A model generated the notes under the pieces. It was not told the origin of the DNA and did no database searches. It saw nothing but the letters and a program-made list of their open reading frames with translations. From the NCBI RefSeq assembly GCF_033958435.1, contig NC_134138.1, positions 179,970,798 through 180,034,797 on the forward strand: a stretch of 64,000 bases of DNA. Direction: 5' to 3'. Below are positions 22,372-33,676 of this stretch, one piece after another. A program made the translations under genes and the position numbers. Source of the DNA: Carettochelys insculpta (lineage: Eukaryota; Chordata; Testudines; Carettochelyidae). Within the stretch, counting starts at the first letter, position 1; each line of letters starts with the position of its first letter.

Positions 22372-22377
22372 TTTATT
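22372..22377 (-). promoter_or_regulatory. Polyadenylation signal of the element-2 transposase
   Basis: AATAAA on the minus strand, about 180 bases after the transposase stop. It sits in the AT-rich stretch that separates the two convergent genes. Confidence 0.5.
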
Positions 22378-22555
22378 TACAGTTCCAAAAAAAAGGTTCG
22401 GAAAGAAAAAAAAAAGTTTAAGTTCAGCCACAAGTGCGTGCTGTCATTTGTCCAGGAAAAGTGGGAGGGGGGTGCGGTGGGGTGCTCCATGGTGTAGGCA
22501 TTGGGGCAGGAGTGTGGTGGAGGAAGGGGCGGGCAGTAGGGGTCCTGGGCAGAGT

Positions 22556-23985
22556 TCACCCCACGGCCTGTTCATCAAAGTGGGCCCGCAGGGCCTCCCG
22601 GACCCGGGTCCCCTCGGGGTCCACCTGCCGACTGGGGGCAGCAGGTGGCTGGACGTCTGCCCTGCCGGCCTCTGCAGTCCAGCCCTGGAAAAAGGTGTCC
22701 CCCTTGCTCTCTACCAAATTGTGCAGGGCACAGCAGGCACTCACAATCTGGGGGATGTTGTTGGGGCCTGCATCCAGGCGGGTCAGGAGACATCTCCAGC
22801 ATCCCTTCAGGTGGCCAAATGAGCGCTCTACCACCTGGCGCGCATGGTTCAGGTGCTGGTTGAAGCGCTCCTGGCTAGCGGAGAGATGGACCGTGTAGGG
22901 GTGCATGAGCCACGGCCGGAGGGGGTAGGCCGCACCTGCGATGACGCAGAAGGGCATGGCGGTGTCCCCCAGAGGGATCTCCCGCTGTGGGATGTAGGTC
23001 CCCGCCTCCAGCCGGCGGCACAAGCCCGAGTTCCGGAAAACCCGGGCGTCGTGGGTGCTGCCAGGCCAGCCCACATAAATATCCTGGAAACGTCCCCGGC
23101 TGTCCACCAAGGCCTGGAGGACGACAGAATGGTAGCCCTTTCGATTCAGGTATCATCCTCCACTGTGATGCTGGGCGCGGATGGGGATGTGAGTCCCATC
23201 CAGAGCCCCGAAGCAGTTGGGGAAGCCCAGGGTGGCAAAGGCAGCGATGGTGGCATCTGGGTCCCCCAGCCTCACAAGCCTGTGCAGGAGCATGGCGTTG
23301 ATGGCACGCACAACCTGCAGAGAAAGCACACGGGACAGCACCAGTGAGGGGTGAGCAGTGTGTGCGTGGCCCTGCCCTGCCCTGCCCTCCCCTGCCCTGG
23401 CCCCCCTGCCCTGCCCTGCTGTCCCCTGCCCTGGCCTCCCCTGCCCTGCCCTGCCCTGCCCTGCCCTCCCCCCGTGGGTTCGCTTACCTCCATGAAGACA
23501 GCCCCGACAGTGGCCTTGCCGACACCAAACTGCTGGCCCACGGATCGGTAGCTGTCTGGAGTGGCCAGCTTCCAGACAGCGATGCCGACCCGTTTCTGCA
23601 CTGTGAGGGCACGCTGCATGGCTGTGTCCTGGTGCCTGAGTGCGGGGGTGAGCCACTGGCACAGCTCCAGAAACGTCTGCCGGCTCATCCTGAAGTTCCT
23701 GAGCCAGCGGTCATCGTCCCACTCCCCAAGCACCAGCCGCTCCCACCAGTCGGTGCTGGTGGGGTAGCTCCACAGCCGCCGGCGTGTGAGGTGGGGGGGG
23801 CGGGGTGCTGCAGGGGTAGGGGTTGAGCCCTGCTGCCCTGGGGGCATCTCCTCCTCTGGGGCAAGGAGGTGCTCAGCTGCCTCCCGCATGGCACAGAGCA
23901 GGGCAAGCCCTGCTCCTGCCGGGAGGGCTGGGTGGACCTCTAGCTGCTGCTACTGCTGCTGCTGCTGCTGCTGCTGGGGGTCCAT
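22556..23985 (-). pseudogene. HARBI1-type DDE transposase of Harbinger element 2, two nonsense codons
   Basis: The enzyme would excise and insert the element. ATG at 23985-23983 starts MDP plus a Gln run. Exon 1 runs to 23488 and exon 2 from 23314 to 22556, with a 173-bp GTAAGC...CTGCAG intron in phase 0. The joined frame is 418 codons, within the usual HARBI1 range. A helix-turn-helix-like N-terminal part (WLTPALRHQDT ... SYRSVGQQFGVGKATVG) precedes the DDE domain: Asp in FGALDGTHIP, Asp in GSTHDARVFRN, Glu in RQVVERSFGHLKG, with LHNLVESKGD near the end. Only two defects are visible: TAG at 23952-23950 inside the Gln tract (a CAG to TAG change) and TGA at 23155-23153 (likely from CGA) just after HHSGG. 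Translation from a Met at 23889 would bypass the first stop but not the second. Confidence 0.88.
23371..23471. repeat. CCCTG/CCTGCC minisatellite inside the transposase intron
   Basis: Repeated TGCCC and CCCTG units fill most of the 173-bp intron of the element-2 transposase. Confidence 0.85.
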
Positions 23986-24258
23986 AACTGCGGCGCCCGG
24001 GGTCTGTGTGCCTATGGCTCCTCAGACCGCGTGCTGTGCAGGCTGAGTGTGTCTGGGAGGGGCCCTTTAAGGGAGCGGCTAGCTGTTGCCCCGGAAGCGC
24101 TAGTCCGCCCGGTGACCCTGTCTGCAGCTGTGCCTGGCATCCCTATTTCGATGTGTGCTACTTGAGCGTGTAGACGTTCCCTTGCTGCACCTATTTCGAT
24201 GTTGGGCTGCGCAACGTCGAAGTTGAACATCGACGTTGCCGGCCCTGGAGGACATGTA

Positions 24259-24821
24259 GGCTACGTCTACACGTGCAGCCAACATCGAAATAGTTTATTT
24301 CGATGTTGCGATATCGAAATAGTCTATTTCGATGAATAACGTCTACACGTCCTCCAGGGCCAGCAACGTCGATGTTCAACTTCGACGTTGCTCAGCCCAA
24401 CATCGAAATAGGCGCAGCCAGGGAACGTCTACACGTCAAAGTAGCACACATCGAAATAGGGATGCCAGGCACAGCTGCAGACAGGGTCACAGGGCGGACT
24501 CAACAGCAAGCCGCTCCCTTAAAGGGCCGCTCCCAGACACAGTTGCACTAAACAACACAAGATACACAGAGCTGACAACTGGTTGCAGACCCTGTGCCTG
24601 CAGCATAGATCCCCAGCTGCCGCAGAAGCAGCCAGAAGCCCTGGGCTAAGGGCTGCTGCCCACGGTGACCATAGAGCCCCGCAGGGACTGGAGAGAGAGC
24701 ATCTCTCAACCCCCCAGCTGATGGCCGCGATGGAGGACCCAGCAATTTCGACGTTGCGGGACGCGGATCGTCTACACGGTCCCTACTTCGACGTTGAACG
24801 TCGAAGTAGGGCGCTATTCCT
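24259..24821. mobile_element. Non-autonomous Harbinger element, right end missing
   Basis: It starts GGCTACGTCTACACGTGCAG and follows the 700-bp derivative at 18167 closely. It stops at GGGCGCTATTCC (24810-24821), where the other copies continue for about 150 more bases. The next element starts at once. No target duplication is visible. Confidence 0.82.
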
Positions 24822-25531
24822 GGCTGCGTCTACACGTGCACGCTACTTCGAAGTAGCGGCAGTAACTTCGAAATAGCGCCCGTCACGTCTACACGTGTTG
24901 GGCGCTATTTCGAAGTTGAAATCGACGTTAGGCGGCGAGACGTCGAAGTCGCTAACCCCATGAGGGGATGGGAATAGCGCCCTACTTCGACGTTCAACAT
25001 CGAAGTAGGGACGTGTAGACGATCCGCGTCCCGCAACATCGAAATAGCAGGGTCCTCCATGGCGGCCATCAGCTGGGGGGTTGAGAGATACTCTCTCTCC
25101 AGCCCTTGCGGGGCTCTGTGGTCACCGTGGGCAGCAGCCCTTAGCCCAGGGCTTCTGGCTGCTGCTGCTGCAGCTGGGGGTCCGTGCTGCATATACAGGG
25201 TCTGCAACTAGTTGTTGGCTCTGTGTATCTTGCACTGTTTAATGAAAGTGTGTCTGGGAGGGGCCCTTTAAGGGAGCGGCTTGCTGTTGAGTCCGCCCCG
25301 TGACCCTGTCTGCAGCTGTGCCTGGCTCCCTTATTTCGATGTGTGCTACTTTGCCGTGTAGACGTTCCCTCGCTGTGCCTATTTCGATGTTGGGCTGAGC
25401 AACGTCGAAGTTGAACATCGACCTTGCCAGCCCTGGAGGACGTGTAGACGTTATTCATCGAAATAGTCTATTTCGATGTCTCAACATCGAAATCAACTAT
25501 TTCGAAGTTGGGTGCACGTGTAGACGTAGCC
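24822..25531. mobile_element. Non-autonomous Harbinger element, reversed, 710 bp
   Basis: This is the same family as 18167-18866 but in opposite orientation: it starts GGCTGCGTCTACACGTGCAC and ends CACGTGTAGACGTAGCC. Both ends are present. With the truncated copy on its left it forms a long interrupted inverted repeat. Confidence 0.85.
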
Positions 25532-26508
25532 TAGATGTAGCCCTAGTCTGTGCAGTTTATGGGTTGTTGGGTTTTTCCCTTTGTTTTCTTTTTGTTTGTT
25601 TCTAACTTGTATTATTCCAAGAATAATTCTGCAGTTAAAGGGTCAGATTCTGGTCCAGTTGTTAAAATCCAGACTTAGTGGGAGTTGTAGTTGATTTAAA
25701 CATTTAACTGAGATCAGAATATAGTCCAAGAGCTCTGTGCTGTAAAACCTAGAATCAAAGTACTTTGGGAGAAGAATTAGTATCCTTCTGATCATCTTCG
25801 GCAGCCATGTTATCATTTGTAAGTAAACAGTAATAGCATTCCAAATTTAGTCTCACTTTTCATCACTGTGTGGATACTGCTCGCTGATGAGAAGGTACTG
25901 TGGAATGAATAATGAGAAGGATCTGTCCAAAATTTATCTTTACTTAAGTTGTGCCATGGTCCAATTTAAATAGCTTCAGTAGAGGGAGATGAATGAGTGG
26001 TGCTTATCATTTATTCTGTCAGAAACAATGGTGGTATGAATGACTCTGTCCAGAATAATCAGGATATTGGATCTGAGCCAAAGAAAAGGAGAGTGCAACA
26101 CATGGCTTATGGATTTAAATAGCTACACTGCTTCTCTGAGAGAAGCTGGCATGAGGAGAGAGAGTGAGAAGATGTACTAAATACCATCAACTGAAAAGAC
26201 CAATTGCCACAAGAGCAGATTTAGGAGTTTATGGATCTCTGAATTGTAAGCAGTAATAAATTGGTGACTCTAATTTATCTTCAAATATACATGCAGGGTT
26301 TTTCCATTTGAGCCATCTGTAGCCTCTATTCATTCCTTCAGTGACTCTGATAAAGGTGTCTGTTACAGGTGAGCTGCTGTTATCACTTTGCATAGGCAAT
26401 GGCTACAGCCTAGAGAATGATTTAACCTATCAAGGTTATATTGCATGGTTTAGTCTGACATCCCCCCACCCCCGCACTCACACCCCAAGTTCTAACCTAC
26501 ATCCTCTC
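25532..26508. other. No gene seen
   Basis: AT-rich unassigned DNA with no domain-bearing frame. Confidence 0.4.
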
Positions 26509-26944
26509 CCCCGTGTCTACATGTGCCCCAAACTTCGAAATGGCCACGCAAATAGCCATTTCGAAGTTTACTAATGAAGCGCTGAAATGCATATTCAGCG
26601 CTTCATTAGCATGCGGGCGGCAGCCGCGCTTCGAAATCGACGCTCCTTGCCGCCCTGCGGCGCGTCCCGACGGGGCTCCTTTTCGAAAGGGCCCCGCCTA
26701 CTTCGAAGTCCCCTTATTCCCATGAGCTCATGGGAATAAGGGGACTTCGAAATAGGCAGGGCCCTTTCGAAAAGGAGCCCTGTCGGGACGCGCCGCGCAG
26801 CGGCAAGGCTCGTCAATTTCGAAGCGCCGCTGCCGCCCGCATGCTAATGAAGCGCTGAATATGCATTTCAGCGCTTCATTAGTAAACTTCGAAATGGCCA
26901 TTTGCATGGCCATTTCGAAGTTTGGGGCACGTGTAGACACAGCC
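26509..26944. mobile_element. Long palindromic Harbinger-type MITE, 436 bp
   Basis: The whole element is an inverted repeat centred on ATGAGCTCAT at 26722-26731. Mirroring the right end (GTGTAGACACAGCC, 26944) about this centre gives 26509. Each arm carries CTTCGAAATGGCC, GAAGCGCTGAA, CCTTTTCGAAA and ACTTCGAA motifs. Confidence 0.88.
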
Positions 26945-27162
26945 ATGAGCTCACGGGAATAAGGGGACTTCGAAGTAGGTGGCGTCCTTTCGAAAAGGAG
27001 CCCCATCTGGACGCGCCGCGCGGCGGCAAGGCGCGTCAATTTCGAAGTGCCGCTGCCGCCCGCATGCTAATGAAGCGCTGAATATGTATTTCAGCGCTTC
27101 ATTAGTAAACTTCGAAATGGCTATTTGCATGGCCATTTCAAAGTTTGGGGCACGTGTAGACG
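26945..27162. mobile_element. Half copy of the palindromic MITE
   Basis: It begins exactly with the palindrome centre (ATGAGCTCA) and continues as a right arm to GCACGTGTAGACGTA. It lies directly after the full palindrome, so the order is left arm, right arm, right arm. Confidence 0.85.
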
Positions 27163-28361
27163 TATTTGTAACAGCTGTATCTAGCAGCCATATTGCTACT
27201 GCAAGTGCTAACCTTTCATAGCAAACATGCATTTAACATACAGACTCACAGTAGAGAATCAGACTCTAGAGAGAGGGGTAAAGACCTATTACTCCTCTTA
27301 CTTACCCCTTACCATTGCTGGGTTGTTCACTAGTGGCAGTGAGTAGACAGGAGGAGTAACATGTTCAAAAGTGCTTTGTCTAGACCACTTGTAAATGAAT
27401 CAAGTGAGGTAGGAGAGCCTGTGTCTGCTTCAGACAGGTGGCCAAGTAAGTAAGCTGAAATCTGTATCCATTCAACACCAGAATATTGTTACATTAGGCT
27501 TTCTAAATGGGTAGTTAAAAGACAACTTTTCATGTCACTACTGGATTTTTGTCAAAGTTGAGAACTGTCGTGGTTACTCTGTGAGCCACAGAGAAAGTCC
27601 TTCTAGGTAAGACAGCAGCATGTTTCAGGATATGCTTTGAACACCTCACCACAGGTTATAGAAATTGAACACGTGACCTAATACTAGTTCTCTTTCATCA
27701 CTAATTTCTACCAGTCTGGGATTCTTCTGTTTTGCTCTCAACTCATAGTGCATAATTCAAGAAAAATCCACATTCAATTAAAATTGCCCTACACCACCTC
27801 ACCTCTGCCACAGCATTACCTTTTTAAGTATTCTGTTGCATCCAATTCATATACTGAGGGCATACAAATCTGTTTCACTAATGATGCAGCTGGTGAAAAT
27901 AAAAATATAATTCAAAGAATGCAACAACTCCTTAACATGCATTTTAAGGCAGTTTTCACCTTGAACAAAAACTTCCTTTTGCTTAGCATGCTAACTAGGT
28001 GAAAATGCCAAGAGTGGCTCATGGGGGTAATGTATTATTTTAAGAACTGAAGTATTATGCAGGGCTTAGGAATCATTTTTCATTATTTTTCCTTATTCCT
28101 CTAGGTAGGTTACTTTGTACTGAAGTTTTTAGAGCTAAACCAGTTTAGTGCCTCTCTCTGAGAAATCCAAAGAATAAGCAAGCAGAAATAAAAAAAAAAG
28201 AATGAATTTAAGTGAAGTGTGCTAACTGGTTTAATTTATGCTATGCAATAGTCAGATCAAGGTTTTAATTGAAATATAAGTTAATAAGTCCATCTGGCAG
28301 TCTTGCATACATGCAAAATGATTTCTAGAATCCCACACTTCTAGCCAGGTGGCTTTCCCCT
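27163..28361. other. No gene seen
   Basis: AT-rich unassigned DNA. Confidence 0.4.
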
Positions 28362-28364
28362 TAA

Positions 28365-28786
28365 GGTTACATCTACACTATCCAAAAACTTCTAAATGGC
28401 CATTTCTAAGTTTACTAATGAAGCACTGAAATACATATACAGTGCCTCTTTAGTATGCGGGTGGCCATGGCACCTCGAAATTGAAGCGGCTTGCCGCTGC
28501 GCGGCTCGTCCAGACGGGGCTCCTTTTCGAAAGGACCCCACCTACTTCGAAGACCTCTTATTCCCATCTGCTCACAGGGATAAGGGGACTTCAGAGTAGC
28601 CGGGGTCCTTTTGAAAAGGAGCCCCGTCTGGATGAGCCATGCGGCGGCGAGCCGCGTCAATTTTGAAGTGCCGCGGCCACCCGCATGCTAATGAAGCGCT
28701 GAATATGTATTTCAGCGCTTCATTAGTAAACTTCAAAATGGCCGTTTGCATGGGCATTTCGAAGTTTTGGGCTAGTGTAGACATGG
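28365..28786. mobile_element. Palindromic Harbinger-type MITE with TAA duplication
   Basis: It has the same arm motifs as 26509-26944, but is more diverged. The ends are GGTTACATCTACAC and GTGTAGACATGG. TAA lies at 28362-28364 and 28787-28789. Confidence 0.82.
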
Positions 28787-28789
28787 TAA

Positions 28790-29559
28790 GAGTTGGAAGA
28801 CTGGAGCTAACCAATCCCGACTACAGAATGAGTGTAGCTGGGAGTAATGAGGGAGACTGCACTAATAAAGAGCCATGGGGGCATAAAATGCTCAGGGATT
28901 AGCAACCACTTGCCCACTCCTAGATCTAATAGGCAGTTCAGAGATTACTGGAAGTGAGGACTTGAAAATTTTATTGAGTGTTCATGAATTTCATGAAGTG
29001 CAACTTCAGAGGAACTAGGAAAGGAGAAATGTGTTTGAGTTTCTTCAACAGTTCAAACAAAAACAAAGGCAGCCCACGTTAGCCATTTCTGGATTGTTAA
29101 AGAGAAGGTTTTTAGCCCTGAGATCTCTTACTAGATATGCAACAGGCTTTTAGGTGTTTAGCATTTACTATGGAAAACAATGAAACGTGTACCACTCGCA
29201 GTAATGGGAAATGGATCCTCTGCTTGTTTGGCAGAAAGATTTTCATACTTTTTTCCACTTAGCCTTTTGATTAGCCAAATCAGCGGGGAGGGTGAAGTTA
29301 CACAGAACCAAGTGAATAACTGGGAATTTGGTAATACTTTACCAGATGCCCTAAATGCCACAATCCCATGCTCAAGAAAGGATATACTGCTTAAAAATAA
29401 AATAAAGGCACTTTAAAAAATGGAAGAAAGGACAGGGAAAAAATCAGAAGTGATGAATCTTAGAAAATTGGTAAAGGTACACAAAGAGAAGTCTATGGCC
29501 AGGATAGCAAAGGGAAAATGAGGATACCAAAAAAAAAAAAAAAAATCTTAAGAATTGGC
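28790..29559. other. No gene seen; poly-A run at about 29530
   Basis: Unassigned DNA. The last 140 bases may already be decayed CR1. Confidence 0.35.
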
Positions 29560-30120
29560 ACTTGACTGGATGGAAATCTTAGAATTATCAGTAACAGGGC
29601 AGAAATGGCTGAAGTGTTTGACACATTCTTTTTTGTCTCTGAGAGAAAAAAAACAGATGAGATATTTGCATAATATGATAATGATAAAATACTTTCTATT
29701 CTAGTAGTAATTTAGGAGGATTTAAAACGGCTAATATAGTTAGATTATATTAAATTGGTAGGGACAGAACTTGCATCTGTAAGTTCTAAAAGGTCACTGG
29801 GGAGTTTATTGGACCATTAACAATTATTTCCAATAATTCTTGAAACACTGGAGAATTTCCAGAAGACTGGAGAAAGCTACTGTGCCAATATCTTAAAAGG
29901 GTAAGTGGGGTGACCTGAGTGATCGTAGGCGTGTCAGTCGAGCATGGATTGTGGGCAAGATAGAGTGGCTGATCTGTATCTTGATTAATAAAGAATTAAA
30001 GAGGATAATATAACTAATAGCTATCAGTGGGTTTATGGAAAAGTAGATCCTGTAAAACTGAACTTGATTTCTTTAAGAGTTTGTGGATACAGGTAAGAGT
30101 GTTCATATAACAACCTTTGA
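29560..30120 (+). mobile_element. Old CR1 LINE, upstream part
   Basis: The phrases 'agtgtttgacacattctttt', 'aaggtcactgggg' and 'ccagaagactggagaaagc' follow the middle of CR1 ORF2, with many frameshifts. The matching downstream part resumes at about 31970, beyond a younger CR1. Confidence 0.65.
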
Positions 30121-30199
30121 TTTTAGACTTAACATTTTGATTAAAAATAAGCAAATGATCCATAATTAAAATGCATTAGCTCAATCATATCATGCGATC

Positions 30200-31965
30200 T
30201 CAATCAAAAAGGAGTCTTCTAAAAAGTAGAAGTTTAGAGAAATTACAAAGGATGTATAAAAGCAAACAATACATGTATGCAGGGACAAGGCAAAGGCACA
30301 AAATAAGCTTAAACTAGCTAGAGACATAAAGGGTAACAGGACGACATTCTATGAATGTTAAAAGCAAGAGCAAGACCAAGGACAGGGTAGGTCCACTGCT
30401 CAGTGAGGAGGGAGAAACACTATCAGGAAACTGCAGAAATGCTTAATGACTTCTTTGTTTTGTCTTCACCAAGAAGTCAGATGAAGACATGCCTAACATG
30501 GTAAATGCTAGTGGGAAAGAGGTAGGTTTAGAGGATAAAAAAAGAACATGTTAAATGTTACTTAGAAAAAAAGTAGATGTCTGTAAGTCACCAGGGCCTG
30601 ATGAAATAAATCCTAAAATACTCGAGTAGCTGATAGAGGAGATACCAAAAAAAATTAGCTGTCATCTTTGAACAGTCCTGGAAGTCAGGAGAGGGTTCCA
30701 GAAGACTGGAAAAGGGCAACTAGAGTGACCTTCTATAAAAGAAGAGACAAGAACAACCTAGGAAACTATAGACCAATCAGTTTAACTTCTGTGCAGGGAA
30801 AGATAATGGAGCACATCATTAAGGAATTCATCAGCAAACATCTGGAAGAAAATTAGGTGATAGGTAACAACCAGCATGGATTTGTAAAGAATGAATCATG
30901 CCAGACCAATCGGATAGCTTTATTTGAGAGGATAACAAGTCTAGTGAATAAGGAGATATGGTGGATGTGGTATACCTAGACTTTAATAAGGCATATGATA
31001 TGGTCTCATGATCTTCTGGCAATAAACTAGGTAAATACAACTTAGATGGGGCTACTATAAGGTGGGTGCATAATTGGTTGGATAACTTCTCAGAGAGTAG
31101 TTCTTAACTGGCCGCAGTCATATTGGAAGGGCATAACAAGTGGTGTTCTGCAGGGATCTGTTTTGGGTCCCGTTCTATTCAGTATCTTCATCAACAATTT
31201 AGATTGTGGCATAGAAAGTATGCTTAGTAAGTTTGCAGATGATACCAAGCTGAGAGGGGTTGCAACTTCTTTGGAGGAAGGGGTCAGAATTCAGTAGAAA
31301 AGGATCTAAGAGTCATAGTTGACCACTAGCTAAATATAAGTCAGTGTGATGCTGTTGCAAAGAAAAAAAGCAAACATGATTCTGGGGTGTTGGGAGCAAG
31401 ACATAAGTCATTCTTCCACTCTACTCAGAACCCATTAGGCCTCAATTGGAGTATTGTGTCCAGTTCTGGGCACCACATTTCAAGAAATATGTGGAGAAAT
31501 TAAAGAAGATCCAGAGAAGAGCAGCAAGAATGATTAAAAAAGTCTAGAGAACATCAACTATGAGGGAAGACTGGAAGAACTGGGCTTGTTTAGTTTAGAA
31601 AAGAGAAATTAGAGGACATTGAGGTTTTCAATTATCTAAAAGAAGGTTACAAGGAGGAGGGAGAAAAATTGTTCCCCTTGGCCTCTTTGGGATAGGACAA
31701 GGAGCAATGGCCTTAAATGGCAGCAAAGGAGGTTTAGATTAGACACGAGGAAAAACTTCCTAACTGTCAGGGTGGTTAAACACTGGAATAAATTGCATAG
31801 GGAGGTTGTGGAATCTCCATCACTGAAGATACTTAAGAGCAGGTTAGATAGACATGTACCAGTGATGGTCTAGATGGTGCTTGGTCCTGCCATGAGGGCA
31901 GGGGCCTGAACTCAATGACCTCTCAAGGTGCCTTCCAGTTCTAGTGTTCTATGATTCTATAACAC
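30200..31965 (+). mobile_element. CR1 LINE, 5' truncated, inserted in an older CR1
   Basis: This is CR1 ORF2 from the linker before the RT to the 3' end. Visible are a SPGPDEI-type block (about 30590-30607), [13 protein letters not shown] (about 30755-30793), NQHGFVKNESC (about 30870-30902), a FADDTKL-type block (about 31231-31251) and the 3' tail 'ctcaatgacctctcaaggtgc' ending 'tctatgattctat' near 31960. It has many stops and frameshifts. Confidence 0.82.
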
Positions 31966-31969
31966 CTGC

Positions 31970-32690
31970 AAAGTGAATTTAGAATTGTTAAATGGCTCGA
32001 TCTCAAAAAGTAATTGTAAACAGGAACCATCATTGAGTTGGTGTATTTCTAGTTCTTGGTTCTACATTAATGTTTTTATCAATGGCCTGGAAGAAACACA
32101 AAATTATCATGCAACATTTGCAGAGGAAAGAAAGCTAGGAGAAGTGATAAATAAGGTTGTTCTGTATTAATGAGCTATCTGGATCATTTGGTAAACTAGG
32201 GGCAAGCGAAGCATTTTAATACAACTAAATAAATGAATATGACTAAGGCCAAAGAATGCAGGTCAGACTTAGACAAAGGATTCTATCCAGGGAAGCAGTG
32301 ACTGAAAGAACTATGGGCATAGTGAGTAATTAGCTGAACATGCAGTCCCAGTCTTATACTGTGGTCATGAGGCCATATGAACAGGGGAATCTTGAGTAGG
32401 CGTAAAGATTATTTTATGTCTGTATTTGGCATTGGTGTGACCACTACTGGAATATTGCATCTGGTCCTGGTATCCACAATCGTCTCAATTTGTGGATATG
32501 TTTGAGAAAGCTATGAACGTGACTTAAAGAATTAGAAAACATGCTTTAGAGTGATAGATTCAGAGAGGTTAATCCTTTTATTTTAATAAAGAGGAGTTTA
32601 AGTGATGATTTTCCTGCAATCTATGCATACCCACATTTAGCAGAGAAAAGTATAATACTGTGAAAAGGCTGGAACCAAAAACAAATTCTC
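31970..32690 (+). mobile_element. Old CR1 LINE, downstream part
   Basis: It continues the old copy: an 'atcaatggcctggaagaaac' region, then 'ctactggaatattgcatctgg' and 'tccacaatcgtctcaat'. These correspond to ORF2 after the catalytic box. It is very diverged. Confidence 0.6.
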
Positions 32691-33643
32691 TAGGGTATTT
32701 AAACTCTTGTATGCAGATAGCAAGTTTTTCAAGAGTCTCTTGGGAATTAAGAATGTTTGAAAAATCCCATTAGGCACCTAACTGTATTTTAGCGTTCAAA
32801 ATACCTTTGAAAAAGTCTTGCCCTTGTTCTTTATTTAATAGCAATATCTGATTCTTAAGAGCAAAGAAATGTTTACTAGAAAATTACTTGTAATAAAAAG
32901 TGTGTGGTCCCACCCTCCCCGTCCCACCCTTTTAAACAGTTCACTGTGTGGGTTCATTCAGTTTAGGATTTATTTTCAGGAATGTTTAATTCTAGTTAAA
33001 TTGGATTACAGTGGCATGAACAGAGATGCATTTTTTTTTTAGGCACAGGCAAAACATTTGGTGTTTACACAGGATAACCTTGCATTTTACATCCCATACA
33101 CGTTCTCTGTTACAGCACTTAAAGGTGGAGTGAGGTGGCTGATAAAGCTGATGCTGATATTTGAAATTTGAAGAGCATAGCACTTCAAAATTCATCTCAT
33201 TAAAGACAATGGAGTGATCCATTGGTAGGACTTCAGCCACAAGCCCAGAAGTGACAGGCTCTTTTGTGACAATTTACTGAGTGTCTTACTCTGTCTTCCC
33301 TAACCATGGGCACTGCAAGTTCATTCTATTAACCTTAATAGGTTTTCTCTCAAAGTGCTTTACTCTAAAGATTTAAATGTGAATGCTTTTGTAGGTCAGC
33401 CTGCAGCTAACTTAAACATCTAAGCTAAAAGTAGAAGCAACATATTCATCTACAAGCATATCTATGTGATATTCTGTCTGTAAGTGTTAACTGTGGGAAA
33501 ACCTATAGTGTAAACCAGGAAGTGGTGTGACAGCCAGACAGCATTGTGGGGGTTTTGCTGTTAAATATTGTACATTGGTAATTTATCCTTTTTCTCCCTA
33601 AATGGAGATGGTCCAAGCATTACTCATATGGCTGAACCTCTGA
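32691..33643. other. No gene seen
   Basis: AT-rich unassigned DNA. Confidence 0.4.
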
Positions 33644-33676
33644 TCATAAGAACATAAGAACATAAGAACATAAGAA
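33644..33676 (-). repeat. CR1 3' terminal octamer repeats
   Basis: Four tandem CATAAGAA units (TTCTTATG on the element strand) mark the extreme 3' end. CR1 ends typically carry short tandem octamers and no poly-A. Confidence 0.85.

Larger units (their letters stand above)
19698..24258. mobile_element. Autonomous-type PIF/Harbinger element 2, nearly intact
   Basis: The left end GCCGCGTCTACATGTGCACG matches the right end of the 700-bp derivative at 18167-18866. It is followed by subterminal TTCGAA palindromes and then two convergent genes: Myb-like on plus and transposase on minus. The right side stops at an internal GTCTACACGTCCTCC-type motif (read on minus as CTACATGTCCTCCAGGGC), about 80 bases short of the normal outer end. 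Another Harbinger element begins directly at 24259. Relative to element 1 this copy is inverted. Confidence 0.88.

Noticed and set aside
23941..23985. CAG tract as a disease-type trinucleotide repeat in a host gene
   Set aside because: It lies at the N-terminus of a transposase frame, is interrupted by TAG, and has a short counterpart in element 1.
19695..25534. A target duplication for the whole fused Harbinger block (CTA/TAA on the left, TAG on the right)
   Set aside because: The left and right 3-mers do not agree without assuming a base change at the border, so no duplication is claimed.
18167..28786. Many repeated TTCGAA motifs that at first glance suggest a repeat array such as CRISPR or a satellite
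   Set aside because: Spacing is irregular and the motifs fall inside transposon ends with inverted repeats and 3-bp duplications. They are part of Harbinger elements and MITEs.
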